From Faecalibacterium sp. I3-3-89 (GTDB lineage Bacteria; Bacillota; Clostridia; Oscillospirales; Ruminococcaceae), in contig NZ_CP094468.1 of NCBI RefSeq assembly GCF_023347275.1, forward strand, positions 310,001 to 374,000: 64,000 nucleotides of DNA, in the 5' to 3' direction. The notes under the pieces are model-generated. The model did no database searches, was not told the origin of the DNA, and saw nothing but the letters and a program-made list of their open reading frames with translations. A program made the translations under genes and the position numbers. Positions 49,661 to 57,462 of this stretch are shown piece by piece; the stretch's first letter is position 1; every line of letters starts with the position of its first letter.

Positions 49661-50983
49661 ATGTTGAACAAGCTGAAACGTGCGGCGCTTGGCGCGCATA
49701 CGCCGCATGACAAGGCAACTGCTGCAAGCAAACCGGTCCCGATGCCTCTGCCCGCGCAGGTACGCATCCTGATGAGCCAGCACATCGGCGCTCCCGCCAA
49801 GGCATTGGTGAAGAAGGGCGACGAGGTGTTCGTCGGTACCAAGATCGGTGAAGCTGGCGGCTTTGTGTCTGCAAATATCCACTCCAGCGTTTCGGGCACC
49901 GTGGCGGCTGTGGAGCCGTTCCGTCTGTCCAACGGCCGTATGTGCGACTCTGTGGTCATCAAGACCGATGGCAAACAGACCGTAGACCCCGCCGTGAAGG
50001 CTCCCGAAGTGACCGATAAGGCCAGCTTCCTCGCCGCCGTGCGGGAGAGCGGTCTGGTCGGTCTGGGCGGCGCAGGCTTCCCGACCGACGTCAAGCTCCA
50101 GCCCAAGGATCCCGTGGACACCCTGCTCATCAACGCCTCCGAGTGTGAAGTCTGGCTGACCAGTGACACGCAGGAGATGCTGAATTGTGCAGACGACATC
50201 ATCCGGGGCATCGAGGCGGTGCTGAAGTACACCGGCATCCCGAAGTGCGTCATCGGTATTGAGAACAACAAGCCCGAGTGCATCGACCTGCTGTGCCAGA
50301 AGACCAAGGACAAGCCCGCCATCGAGGTCAAGCCCCTGCCCAGCGTCTACGGCACCGGCGCAGAGCTGATCCTCATCGAGAAGTGTCTGGGCCGCGAGGT
50401 CCCGCACGGCGGCCTGCCCGCCGCAGCCGGCGCCATCGTCATGAACGTGACCAGCGTGTCCAGCCTCGGCAAGTATCTGGCTACCGGTATGCCGGTGGTC
50501 AGCCGCGTCATCACCGTGGACGGCGATGCCTGCGAGAAGCCCCAGAACCTCATCGTCCCTGTGGGTACTTCCTATGAGGATGTCCTGAACACGGCCGGCC
50601 TGAAGGGCGGCGTGACGCTGGGCAAGGTCGTGGCCGGCGGCGCGATGATGGGTCCCGCAGTGCGCGACCTGAGCTACCCCACCACCAAGACCACCTCCGG
50701 CCTCATCATGCTGAGCGAGGCTACGGCACAGCCTCCGCAGGTCAACCCCTGCATCCGCTGCGGCCGCTGCGTCGAGTACTGCCCGATGGGCCTGGAGCCT
50801 GTCGAGGTCAATCAGGCCTACGCAGCCCGCGATGTTCAGGAGCTGGGCAAGCTGCACGTTGATTACTGCTTCAACTGCGGCTCCTGCACCTTCGTCTGCC
50901 CGGCCAAGCGCCCCTGCACCCAGATGATGGGTCTGGCCAAGGCGTTCTATCTCGGTGAAATCAAAAAAGGAGGCAATAAGTAA
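49661..50983 (+). CDS. rnfC: Rnf complex subunit RnfC
   Basis: RnfC is the peripheral subunit that takes electrons from, or gives them to, NAD. The 440-residue protein has the N-terminal barrel-sandwich domain (PLPAQVRILMSQHIGAP, KKGDEVFVGTKIGEAGGF), the NADH- and FMN-binding Rossmann part with LVGLGGAGFPTDVKL and NASECEVWLTSD, and two [4Fe-4S] motifs near the C-terminus: PCIRCGRCVEYCPMGL and CFNCGSCTFVCPAKRPC. The start at 49661 follows GGGGGATTTAATTCC. It heads the operon rnfCDGEAB, whose complex couples ferredoxin oxidation and NAD reduction to ion pumping. Confidence 0.95.
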   Translation: MLNKLKRAALGAHTPHDKATAASKPVPMPLPAQVRILMSQHIGAPAKALVKKGDEVFVGTKIGEAGGFVSANIHSSVSGTVAAVEPFRLSNGRMCDSVVIKTDGKQTVDPAVKAPEVTDKASFLAAVRESGLVGLGGAGFPTDVKLQPKDPVDTLLINASECEVWLTSDTQEMLNCADDIIRGIEAVLKYTGIPKCVIGIENNKPECIDLLCQKTKDKPAIEVKPLPSVYGTGAELILIEKCLGREVPHGGLPAAAGAIVMNVTSVSSLGKYLATGMPVVSRVITVDGDACEKPQNLIVPVGTSYEDVLNTAGLKGGVTLGKVVAGGAMMGPAVRDLSYPTTKTTSGLIMLSEATAQPPQVNPCIRCGRCVEYCPMGLEPVEVNQAYAARDVQELGKLHVDYCFNCGSCTFVCPAKRPCTQMMGLAKAFYLGEIKKGGNK

Positions 50984-51936
50984 TGGATACGAAGCTTATT
51001 GTTTCGGCCTCCCCGCACCTGCGCTCTGAGGAGACGACCACCGGCCTGATGGCCAACGTGATCGTGGCCCTGACCCCGTGCGTCGTGGCCTCTGCCATCA
51101 TCTTTGGTCTGCGTGCCCTGCTGGTCACTGCCGTGTCGGTCGTGGCCTGCGTGGCGTTCGAGTGGCTGTACTGCAAGCTGATGAAGAAGGCAAACCCCAT
51201 CGGCGACCTGTCTGCTGTAGTCACCGGCATCATCCTCGCCCTGAATGTGCCTGTGGGGATGCCCATCGGTGAGCTGCTCATCGGCGACTTCGTGGCCATC
51301 ATCGTGGTCAAGCAGCTGTTCGGCGGCATCGGCATGAACTTTGCGAACCCCGCTCTGGTGGGCCGTATCGTGCTGTTCATCAGCTTCGCCGGCGCGATGA
51401 ACAAGTGGGTGTTCCCGGATGCAGCCGTCGATCAGCTGTCCTCCGCGACCCCGCTGGCCGTGGCTGACCCCAACAAGCTGAGCCTGCTGGACCTCTTCAT
51501 GGGCGTCCATGGCGGCGTTCTGGGCGAGACCTGCGCTCTGGCCATCGTGCTGGGCCTGATCTACCTCGTCGTCACTAAGACCATCAGCATCGCCATCCCC
51601 GCCGCCTACGTTGGCAGCATGTTCCTGTTCTACCTCATCGCCACCCACAGCGTCCACGCTGCACTGGTGGCTGTGCTGAGCGGCGGCCTGCTGTTCGGCG
51701 CTGTGTTCATGGCGACCGACTACGTCACCAGCCCCTTCACCCTGAAGGGCAAGCTGGTCTACGGCGTGGCGCTGGGCATCGTCACCTTCGCCATCCGTTA
51801 CTGGGGCAGCTACACCGAGGGCGTGTCCTTCGCGCTGCTGTTCATGAACCTGTGGGTCCCGTACATCAATGATATGACCCGCCAGACGCCGTATGGCTAC
51901 GTCAAACCTGCAAAGAAGGAGGCTGCTGGCAAATGA
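50983..51936 (+). CDS. rnfD: Rnf complex subunit RnfD
   Basis: A 317-residue membrane subunit with about nine or ten hydrophobic segments. The covalent FMN site is the Thr in DQLSSATPLA, and the segment FMATDYVTSPFT is conserved. It moves electrons through the membrane as part of the ion pump. It starts with ATG at 50983, sharing one base with the rnfC stop codon, after AAAGGAGGCAATAAGT. It overlaps rnfG by four bases (ATGA). Length and topology fit the family. Confidence 0.94.
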   Translation: MDTKLIVSASPHLRSEETTTGLMANVIVALTPCVVASAIIFGLRALLVTAVSVVACVAFEWLYCKLMKKANPIGDLSAVVTGIILALNVPVGMPIGELLIGDFVAIIVVKQLFGGIGMNFANPALVGRIVLFISFAGAMNKWVFPDAAVDQLSSATPLAVADPNKLSLLDLFMGVHGGVLGETCALAIVLGLIYLVVTKTISIAIPAAYVGSMFLFYLIATHSVHAALVAVLSGGLLFGAVFMATDYVTSPFTLKGKLVYGVALGIVTFAIRYWGSYTEGVSFALLFMNLWVPYINDMTRQTPYGYVKPAKKEAAGK

Positions 51937-52478
51937 ATAAGTCTACTTGGGATAGCACGGTAAAGCCGGTGGTCGTGCTGAGCGTGATCGCACTGGTGGT
52001 CAGCTTCCTGCTGGCTCTGGTCAACTCCTTTACTGCGCCCATCATCGACGCCAACCAGAAGGCCGCCACTCTGGCAGCTTATGTGGACGTCATGCCCACT
52101 GTTTCCGACGCAAAGACGCTGGAAGAAGTGACCGGCTACACCACCGAGAACGTCACCGGCGTGGTCAAGGCCGAGGATGGCAGCATCGCCATCAAGGCTG
52201 AGGAGAAGGGCTTCGACGGCGGCATCCTGTCCGTCATCATGGGCTTCGACACCAACGGCACCGTCACCGGCATCTGGGTGGACGCTTCCACTCAGACCAA
52301 GGGCATCGGCTCCAATGTCGCAACGGATACCTTCCTTGCCCAGTTCAACGGCATGGACGGCACCCAGAATATCGCCATCGGTCAGGGCTTTGACGCATAC
52401 AGCGGCGCGACCATTTCCTCTAAGGCACTGTTCGCCGCCATCAACGACTGCGTCAACTGCTACAACGAGCTGGCATAA
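51933..52478 (+). CDS. rnfG: Rnf complex subunit RnfG
   Basis: A 181-residue subunit with one N-terminal membrane anchor (about 12-33, VVVLSVIALVVSFLLALVNS) and an extracytoplasmic FMN-binding domain. The covalent FMN attaches to the Thr in AYSGATISSKAL. It hands electrons between RnfD and RnfE/A in the complex. The ATG overlaps the rnfD stop, and an AAGGAGG lies inside the end of rnfD. Typical length for clostridial RnfG. Confidence 0.94.
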   Translation: MNKSTWDSTVKPVVVLSVIALVVSFLLALVNSFTAPIIDANQKAATLAAYVDVMPTVSDAKTLEEVTGYTTENVTGVVKAEDGSIAIKAEEKGFDGGILSVIMGFDTNGTVTGIWVDASTQTKGIGSNVATDTFLAQFNGMDGTQNIAIGQGFDAYSGATISSKALFAAINDCVNCYNELA

Positions 52479-52494
52479 AGGAGGTTGGTAAGAA

Positions 52495-53157
52495 ATGGCA
52501 TCTGAAAACAAGTCCAAGGTAAGCATCCTTACCAACGGCATCATCAAAGAGAACCCCGTTCTGCGTCTGGTTCTGGGCACCTGCTCCTGTCTGGCAGTCA
52601 CCACGGCAGTTTCCAGCGCACTGGGCATGGGCGCAGCCTTCACCTTCGTGCTGGTCTGCTCCAACATCCTGATCTCGCTGCTGCGCAACGTGATCCCCGC
52701 GAAGGTCCATCTGCCCTGCTACATCGTCATCATCGCAGGCTTCGTCACCATCGTCCAGATGGTCATGCACGCCTACATGGACAGCCTGTACACCGCTCTG
52801 GGCGTCTTCCTGCCCCTGATCGTCGTCAACTGCATCATCCTCGGCCGTGCCGAGATGTTCGCCTGCAAGAACAACGTCGTTGACTCCGCACTGGACGGCG
52901 TCGGCATGGGCATCGGCTATACCCTCACCGTCGTGCTGATGGCTACCATCCGCGAGGTGCTGGGCAGCGGCACTTGGCTGGGCTTCCAGGTCCTGCCCGA
53001 CAGCGTCGCCCGCATCGGCATCATGACGCAGGCTCCCGGCGCGTTCTTCTGCTACGGCATCCTGATGGCTGGCTGTGTCTGGCTGGAGGGCAAGCTGGAT
53101 GCGCGCATCGAGCGCAAGAGCTGCTGCGACATCGACAATCTGAAGAAGGAGGGCTAA
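52495..53157 (+). CDS. rnfE: Rnf complex subunit RnfE
   Basis: A 220-residue membrane subunit with six segments. It opens with SILTNGIIKENPVLRLVLGT, the standard RnfE start, followed by CSCLAVTTAV with a Cys pair. RnfE and RnfA are paralogues with inverted topology and share an iron centre at their interface in the membrane. The ATG follows AAGGAGGTTGGTAAGA, 16 bases after rnfG. The charged C-terminus DARIERKSCCDIDNLKKEG is cytoplasmic. Confidence 0.94.
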   Translation: MASENKSKVSILTNGIIKENPVLRLVLGTCSCLAVTTAVSSALGMGAAFTFVLVCSNILISLLRNVIPAKVHLPCYIVIIAGFVTIVQMVMHAYMDSLYTALGVFLPLIVVNCIILGRAEMFACKNNVVDSALDGVGMGIGYTLTVVLMATIREVLGSGTWLGFQVLPDSVARIGIMTQAPGAFFCYGILMAGCVWLEGKLDARIERKSCCDIDNLKKEG

Positions 53158-53161
53158 TAAG

Positions 53162-53794
53162 ATGCTCGTCAAACTCGCTGCTATCTTCTTCAGCATGATC
53201 CTTGTCAACAACTACGTGCTGGTGAAGTTCTATGGCATCTGCCCGTTCTTGGGCGTTTCCAAGAAGCTTGACTCCGCCGTGGGTATGTCTGGCGCCGTCA
53301 TCTTCGTCATGTTCATGGCTACGGCCGTGACCTTCCCGCTGCAGATCTTTGTTCTGGACCCCGCCGGTCTGAGCTATCTGCAGACCATCGTGTTCATTCT
53401 GGTCATTGCAGTCCTCGTGCAGTTCATCGAGATCTTCCTGAAGAAGTATGTCGTGGCTCTGTACAATTCTCTGGGCGTTTATCTGCCCCTGATCACCACC
53501 AACTGCTGCGTTCTGGCTGTCACCATTCTGGTCGTCGATGACTACGGCGCCGATGTGGCTGCTCTGGGCTTTGGCGCTGCTTACATCGAGGCTCTGATCT
53601 GTGCCGTGGGCGCAGGCGTCGGCTTCATGCTGGCAATGGTCATGTTCAGCGGCGTGCGCAAGCGTGTGGAGGCCTGTGATCCCCCCGCTTCCTTCAAGGG
53701 CCTGCCCATCACTCTGCTGGCCGCAGCGATCACCAGCCTGTCCTTTATGGGCTTTGGCGGCATCGTTGAGAATCTGTTCAATGTGACGCTGTAA
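53162..53794 (+). CDS. rnfA: Rnf complex subunit RnfA
   Basis: A 210-residue membrane subunit with six segments. Landmark pieces are ILVNNYVLVKFYGICPFLGVSKK near the N-terminus (residues 15-37; the Cys lies in GICPFLG), LGVYLPLITTNCCVLA with the conserved TNC, and RKRVEACDPPASFKGLPITL near the end. It forms the membrane iron-centre core with RnfE. The ATG is four bases after the rnfE stop, with AAGGAGGG inside rnfE. Confidence 0.94.
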   Translation: MLVKLAAIFFSMILVNNYVLVKFYGICPFLGVSKKLDSAVGMSGAVIFVMFMATAVTFPLQIFVLDPAGLSYLQTIVFILVIAVLVQFIEIFLKKYVVALYNSLGVYLPLITTNCCVLAVTILVVDDYGADVAALGFGAAYIEALICAVGAGVGFMLAMVMFSGVRKRVEACDPPASFKGLPITLLAAAITSLSFMGFGGIVENLFNVTL

Positions 53795-53810
53795 AGGAGG
53801 AACAGGATTT

Positions 53811-54716
53811 ATGAATATCGCATCTGCTGTTATCCTCTGCACCATCGTCGGTGCTGTCGGCGCAATCATTCTGGTCGCCGCTGCCAAGTTCATGGCAGTT
53901 GAGGAAGACCCCCGCATCGAAGAAGTCGCCAGCTGTCTGGCCGGCGCAAACTGCGGCGGCTGCGGCTACGCAGGCTGTGCCGACTACGCAAAGGCCGTCG
54001 TCATGGACGGCGTGCCCTGCGACAAGTGCGCCCCCGGCGGCCCCAAGGCTGCCGCCGCTATCGCCAAGATCATGGGCGGTGAGGCAAGCGCTGTGGAGAA
54101 GAAGGCCGTGGTCCAGTGTCAGGGCAGCTCCGAGCACTGCAAGCCCGCGTATGACTACAAGGGCATCCAGACCTGTGCCGCTGCGGCTACCCTGTACGGC
54201 GGCCCCAAGACCTGCTCCTTCGCCTGCATCGGTTTGGGCGACTGCACCAAGGTCTGTAAGTTTGACGCCATCCACATTGTGGACGGCGTGGCCAAGGTGG
54301 ACAAGGACAAGTGCACCGGCTGCGGTGCCTGCGCCAACATCTGCCCCAAGAAGGTCATCATGATCGACGCAGGCGGCCCGCGCAAGCCGGTCGTTATGTG
54401 CTCCAATCAGGACAAGGGCGCTGTCGCCAACAAGCTCTGCACCACCAGCTGCATCGCTTGCGGTATGTGCGAGCGCACCTGTAAGTTCGACGCCATCCAT
54501 GTCGTGGACGGCGTGGCCCGTGTGGACTACGACAAGTGCAAGGGCTGCGGTATGTGCGCCCAGAAGTGCCCGAAGAAGATCATCCTCTTCCCGCTGAAGG
54601 ACGATCCGTATCCCCCGAAGCCCGTGGTGAAGCCTGCTGCCCCCGCAGCAGCAAAGCCCGCCGCACCGGCTGCAAAGCCGGAGGCTGAGGCAAAGCCCGA
54701 GACCAAGGCGGAATAA
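53811..54716 (+). CDS. rnfB: Rnf complex subunit RnfB
   Basis: A 301-residue subunit that accepts electrons from ferredoxin. A membrane anchor lies at about 5-28. The conserved cluster motif CLAGANCGGCGYAGCADYA follows (residues 44-62). After a linker come paired [4Fe-4S] ferredoxin modules: CIGLGDCTKVCKFDA, CTGCGACANICPKK, CIACGMCERTCKFDA and CKGCGMCAQKCPKK, so at least six clusters in all. The last 34 residues are a Pro-Ala-Lys tail of low complexity. ATG after AAAGGAGGAACAGGATTT. Last gene of the operon. Confidence 0.95.
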   Translation: MNIASAVILCTIVGAVGAIILVAAAKFMAVEEDPRIEEVASCLAGANCGGCGYAGCADYAKAVVMDGVPCDKCAPGGPKAAAAIAKIMGGEASAVEKKAVVQCQGSSEHCKPAYDYKGIQTCAAAATLYGGPKTCSFACIGLGDCTKVCKFDAIHIVDGVAKVDKDKCTGCGACANICPKKVIMIDAGGPRKPVVMCSNQDKGAVANKLCTTSCIACGMCERTCKFDAIHVVDGVARVDYDKCKGCGMCAQKCPKKIILFPLKDDPYPPKPVVKPAAPAAAKPAAPAAKPEAEAKPETKAE

Positions 54717-54729
54717 GCACTGACCTCAG

Positions 54730-54763
54730 AGAGGGCCGGACGTTTTGTCCGGCCCTCTTTTTG
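54730..54763 (+). terminator. Terminator of the rnf operon
   Basis: AGAGGGCCGGAC (54730-54741) pairs with GTCCGGCCCTCT (54747-54758), followed by TTTTT. Confidence 0.94.
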
Positions 54764-54776
54764 TGTATGGAGAGAG

Positions 54777-54811
54777 CGCAAAAGGCTCTCCCTCTGGGAG
54801 AGCCTTTTGCG
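54777..54811. repeat. Solo hairpin repeat related to the 56.7 kb element
   Basis: CGCAAAAGGCTCTCCC (54777-54792) pairs perfectly with 54796-54811 around TCT. The core GGCTCTCCC/GGGAGAGCC is the same as the subterminal hairpin of the repeat at 56733-57028. Confidence 0.7.
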
Positions 54812-54821
54812 GAAACTCCGG

Positions 54822-54849
54822 TTGCATAAAACGCGCAACGCGCTATAAT
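54822..54849 (+). promoter_or_regulatory. Promoter of the MFS gene
   Basis: TTGCAT (54822-54827), a 16-base spacer and a perfect TATAAT (54844-54849), about 65 bases before the ATG. Confidence 0.65.
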
Positions 54850-54914
54850 AAAACAGGATACAACGCGCTTATGGTGAGTGCGGACGGAAAAGGAAAACAG
54901 GAAAGAGGAACCAT

Positions 54915-56045
54915 ATGGAACAAAAGAACACCCGCCTGCGGAACGTGGGCTTCATCACCTTCTTTTTCAGCGGCATCTGTGCCATCTCCAGCGGCGTGGT
55001 GGTCAGTCTATTGCAGGAGCAGTACGGCTTTGCCTACGGTATGACCGGCACGCTGCTGTCCCTTATGAGCATCGGCAACCTGCTGGCGGGCTTTCTCATT
55101 GCGATGCTGCCCGGCAGGCTGGGGATGAAGCCCAGCATCCTGCTGCTGACCATCGGCTACGCGGTGGGCTACGCCATGATGGGCCTCAGCGGTGCGGTGG
55201 CTGTGCTGGCGCTGGGGTTCTTCCTCGTGGGCATCGCCAAGGGCAGCGTCATCAACACCTGCACCATCCTCGTCAGCGATCATTCGGCCGACCGCACCCG
55301 GAGCATGAACCTGATGCACAGCTGCTACGCCTGCGGCGCACTGCTCTGCCCCTTCTTCATCGCGGCGGCGGGCAGGGTGAGCGGCTCCTTTGCGGTGCTG
55401 GTGCTGGCGGTGCTGGGCCTGCTGCTCTGGCTGGTGTATATGGGCACTCCCTTTGCCGGGAAAGGCGCAGGCAGGAAGGAAGTCACCGACTGGGGCTTCC
55501 TCAAGTCCACTCGCTTCTGGCTGCTGACCGGCCTGCTGTTCTGCCAGAACGCCGCCGAGCAGAGCGTCACCGGCTGGATGGTCACTTACTTTAAGGGCAG
55601 CGGCATCATCGCGGGTGCACTGGCGGCCTATACCGTCACCGTCATGTGGGGCGCGACCCTCGTGGCCCGCCTGCTCATCGCCTTCGTCTTTCCCTTCAAG
55701 CAGCCCCGCAAGGCCATGGTGGTCATGGGCGTGAGCTGCACCATCTTCTACATCCTGCTGGTGCAGGCCCGCAGTCAGGGGGCGGCCATCGCGCTGCTGT
55801 TCGCCTTCGCCTTTGCGATGGCGGGCATGAACCCCACCGCCGTGGCCAGCGCGGGCCGGATGACCAGCGTGACCAGTATGGGCATCATGCTGCCGGTGGC
55901 GGCCAGCGGTGCCATCCTGATGCCGTGGGTCATCGGCATGGTGGCCGAGGGTGCGGGCCTTGCCGCCGGTATGATGACCAACATCATCCCCTGCGTGGGT
56001 CTGGTCCTCTTTGCCATCCTCGTGGCACGGCTGCCGGAAGAATAA
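54915..56045 (+). CDS. Major facilitator superfamily transporter
   Basis: A 376-residue membrane protein with about twelve segments. The first helix VGFITFFFSGICAISSGVVV and the loop after helix 2-3 with LLAGFLIAMLPGRLGMKPSI (motif A-like GRLG) mark an MFS carrier. The closest look is to fucose/glucose-type (FucP-like) or small sugar carriers, but the substrate cannot be read. The ATG follows AGAGGAACCAT. It has its own promoter and a strong bidirectional terminator, so it is a single-gene unit. It is slightly shorter than the usual 400 residues, with short loops. Confidence 0.82.
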   Translation: MEQKNTRLRNVGFITFFFSGICAISSGVVVSLLQEQYGFAYGMTGTLLSLMSIGNLLAGFLIAMLPGRLGMKPSILLLTIGYAVGYAMMGLSGAVAVLALGFFLVGIAKGSVINTCTILVSDHSADRTRSMNLMHSCYACGALLCPFFIAAAGRVSGSFAVLVLAVLGLLLWLVYMGTPFAGKGAGRKEVTDWGFLKSTRFWLLTGLLFCQNAAEQSVTGWMVTYFKGSGIIAGALAAYTVTVMWGATLVARLLIAFVFPFKQPRKAMVVMGVSCTIFYILLVQARSQGAAIALLFAFAFAMAGMNPTAVASAGRMTSVTSMGIMLPVAASGAILMPWVIGMVAEGAGLAAGMMTNIIPCVGLVLFAILVARLPEE

Positions 56046-56051
56046 AGAAGA

Positions 56052-56087
56052 CCAGAAGGGCCGCTGCGCACGCAGCGGCCCTTCTGG
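56052..56087. terminator. Bidirectional terminator, MFS versus queH
   Basis: CCAGAAGGGCCGCTGC (56052-56067) pairs perfectly with GCAGCGGCCCTTCTGG (56072-56087). Confidence 0.88.
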
Positions 56088-56705
56088 TCATTCGATGCCG
56101 CGGGCCTTTGCACTGAACTCGCAGCCGCAGTAATCCTGCCGGTAGAGACCGTATTCCTCCGACAGCTGCAGGGAGCGCAGATAGCCGTTCTGCTTCTTGA
56201 AGTCGGAGGGAAGGTGCCGGACGCCGAACTCCTGTTCCAGCTCCTGCCCGATGGCGTTGATGCGCTTGGCGTCCTTATGGGGGCTGATGGAGAGGGTGGT
56301 GGTGAACCAGTCGAAGCCGTGCTCGGCGGCATACTGGGCAGCGCGGCGCATCCGCAGCCGGTAGCAGACGGTGCAGCGTCCGCCCCGCTCCGGCTCATTC
56401 TCAAGGCCTGCCACGGCGGAGTAGAACTCCTGCGGGTCGTACCGGTCCTCCACCACCGTCACCCCCAGCGGATGGGCAGCGGCGACGAAACGCTCCAGCT
56501 CCTCGCCCCGGCGGTGATACTCGGCGGCGGGCCATGTGTTGGGGTTGTAGTAGAGGACGGTGATGTCGAAATACTGGCACAGCCGCTCCAGCACGGCGCT
56601 GGAGCAGGGCCCACAGCAGGCGTGCAGCAGCAGCCGGGGACGGGAAGTACCCAGAGTTTTCAACACTTCGTCCATCTGCTGTGAAAAATTGAGTTGGTTT
56701 GACAT
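56088..56705 (-). CDS. queH: Epoxyqueuosine reductase QueH
   Basis: A 205-residue protein of the former DUF208 family. It carries LLLHACCGPCSSAVLERL with the CC..C metal-binding cysteines, GRCTVCYRLRMRRAA with CxxC and the C-terminal QDYCGCEF. QueH performs the last step of queuosine synthesis in tRNA, reducing epoxyqueuosine without cobalamin, in contrast to QueG. The ATG at 56705 follows AAAGGACTTTTCTT. It stands alone, next to a miniature repeat element that lies directly upstream and may have moved its promoter. Confidence 0.92.
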   Translation of the reverse strand: MSNQLNFSQQMDEVLKTLGTSRPRLLLHACCGPCSSAVLERLCQYFDITVLYYNPNTWPAAEYHRRGEELERFVAAAHPLGVTVVEDRYDPQEFYSAVAGLENEPERGGRCTVCYRLRMRRAAQYAAEHGFDWFTTTLSISPHKDAKRINAIGQELEQEFGVRHLPSDFKKQNGYLRSLQLSEEYGLYRQDYCGCEFSAKARGIE

Positions 56706-56732
56706 AAGAAAAGTCCTTTGCTATACTAAAAT

Positions 56733-57028
56733 AGCCCTCTCAGGCGCTTCGCGCCAGCTCTCCCAAAGGGAGAGCCATTGGCAAGCCGGGCGACCTTGTT
56801 GCTGGACGCTGAAAGCGTACAGTGGCGCAAAATGCCGGGCCTTGCTTGCGAGGGCAGCTGCTTCTGGACAGGAGCGCCCCTTGTTAAGCTGCTGTGAATC
56901 AAGACAGCAGGGCACTACTGCCTCGGAAACGAGAAAACTTCCCTCGTCCAGCAAAGACCTGACCGGCACGCCAGCGGCTCCCCCTTTGGGGGAGCTGGCA
57001 AAGCCGACAGGCTTTGACTGAGAGGGCT
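56733..57028. repeat. 296-base miniature inverted-repeat element
   Basis: Terminal inverted repeats AGCCCTCTCAG (56733-56743) and CTGAGAGGGCT (57018-57028). Each end continues with small hairpins: GGCGC/GCGCC then GCTCTCCC-AAA-GGGAGAGC on the left; GCTCCCCC-TTT-GGGGGAGC then AAAGCC/GGCTTT on the right. No gene is supported inside. I see no clear target duplication. It resembles the dispersed non-autonomous repeats common in such genomes. Confidence 0.82.
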
Positions 57029-57062
57029 GCTAACATTATATCACAAACGGAGGCAAACTTCG

Positions 57063-57266
57063 ATGACCAAAGAAAAGATCGCCCGCATCAACGAGCTGGC
57101 ACACAAGAGCAAGACCGTCGGCCTGACCGAGGCCGAAAAAACCGAGCAGCAGGCGCTGCGCAAGGAGTATATCGAGGAGATGAAGTCCAGCCTCCGCGCT
57201 CAGTTGGAGCGCACCTCCATCAAAGAGCCGGACGGCACCATCCACAAGGTGAGCAAAAAGAACTGA
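57063..57266 (+). CDS. DUF896 family protein (YnzC-like)
   Basis: A 67-residue cytoplasmic protein. The helical hairpin KEKIARINELAHKSKTVGL then TEAEKTEQQALRKEYIEEM and the tail DGTIHKVSKKN are the full DUF896/YnzC pattern. In B. subtilis the family member is linked to the SOS region, with no clear biochemical role. The ATG follows GGAGGCAAACTTCG. It is directly behind the miniature repeat and ahead of a terminator, so it is a single-gene unit. Confidence 0.9.
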   Translation: MTKEKIARINELAHKSKTVGLTEAEKTEQQALRKEYIEEMKSSLRAQLERTSIKEPDGTIHKVSKKN

Positions 57267-57271
57267 ACGGG

Positions 57272-57310
57272 GAGGAAAAAGTCGTACAAAACCGCTTTTT
57301 CCTCTTTTTT
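57272..57310 (+). terminator. Terminator after the DUF896 gene
   Basis: GAGGAAAAAG (57272-57281) pairs with CTTTTTCCTC (57295-57304), followed by TTTTTT. Confidence 0.85.
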
Positions 57311-57462
57311 TGTGGGCAAAAGCGTGCTATACTTATACTTGAGCTGTTGTGGGCTTCGGCGAGGAGCTGCACGGCAGAAAACAAGTTTCCCAAGGTGGCG
57401 TATCCCGGGCAAGGTGCACGGAAAAGGCTGTCTTTTGAAAAACAATAAAGAGGTCATTTATT

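Noticed and set aside
57311..57462. Possible riboswitch before purA
   Set aside because: I could not find the paired stems and loop residues of a purine or PRPP-type riboswitch; only a TATACT box and weak dyads are visible.
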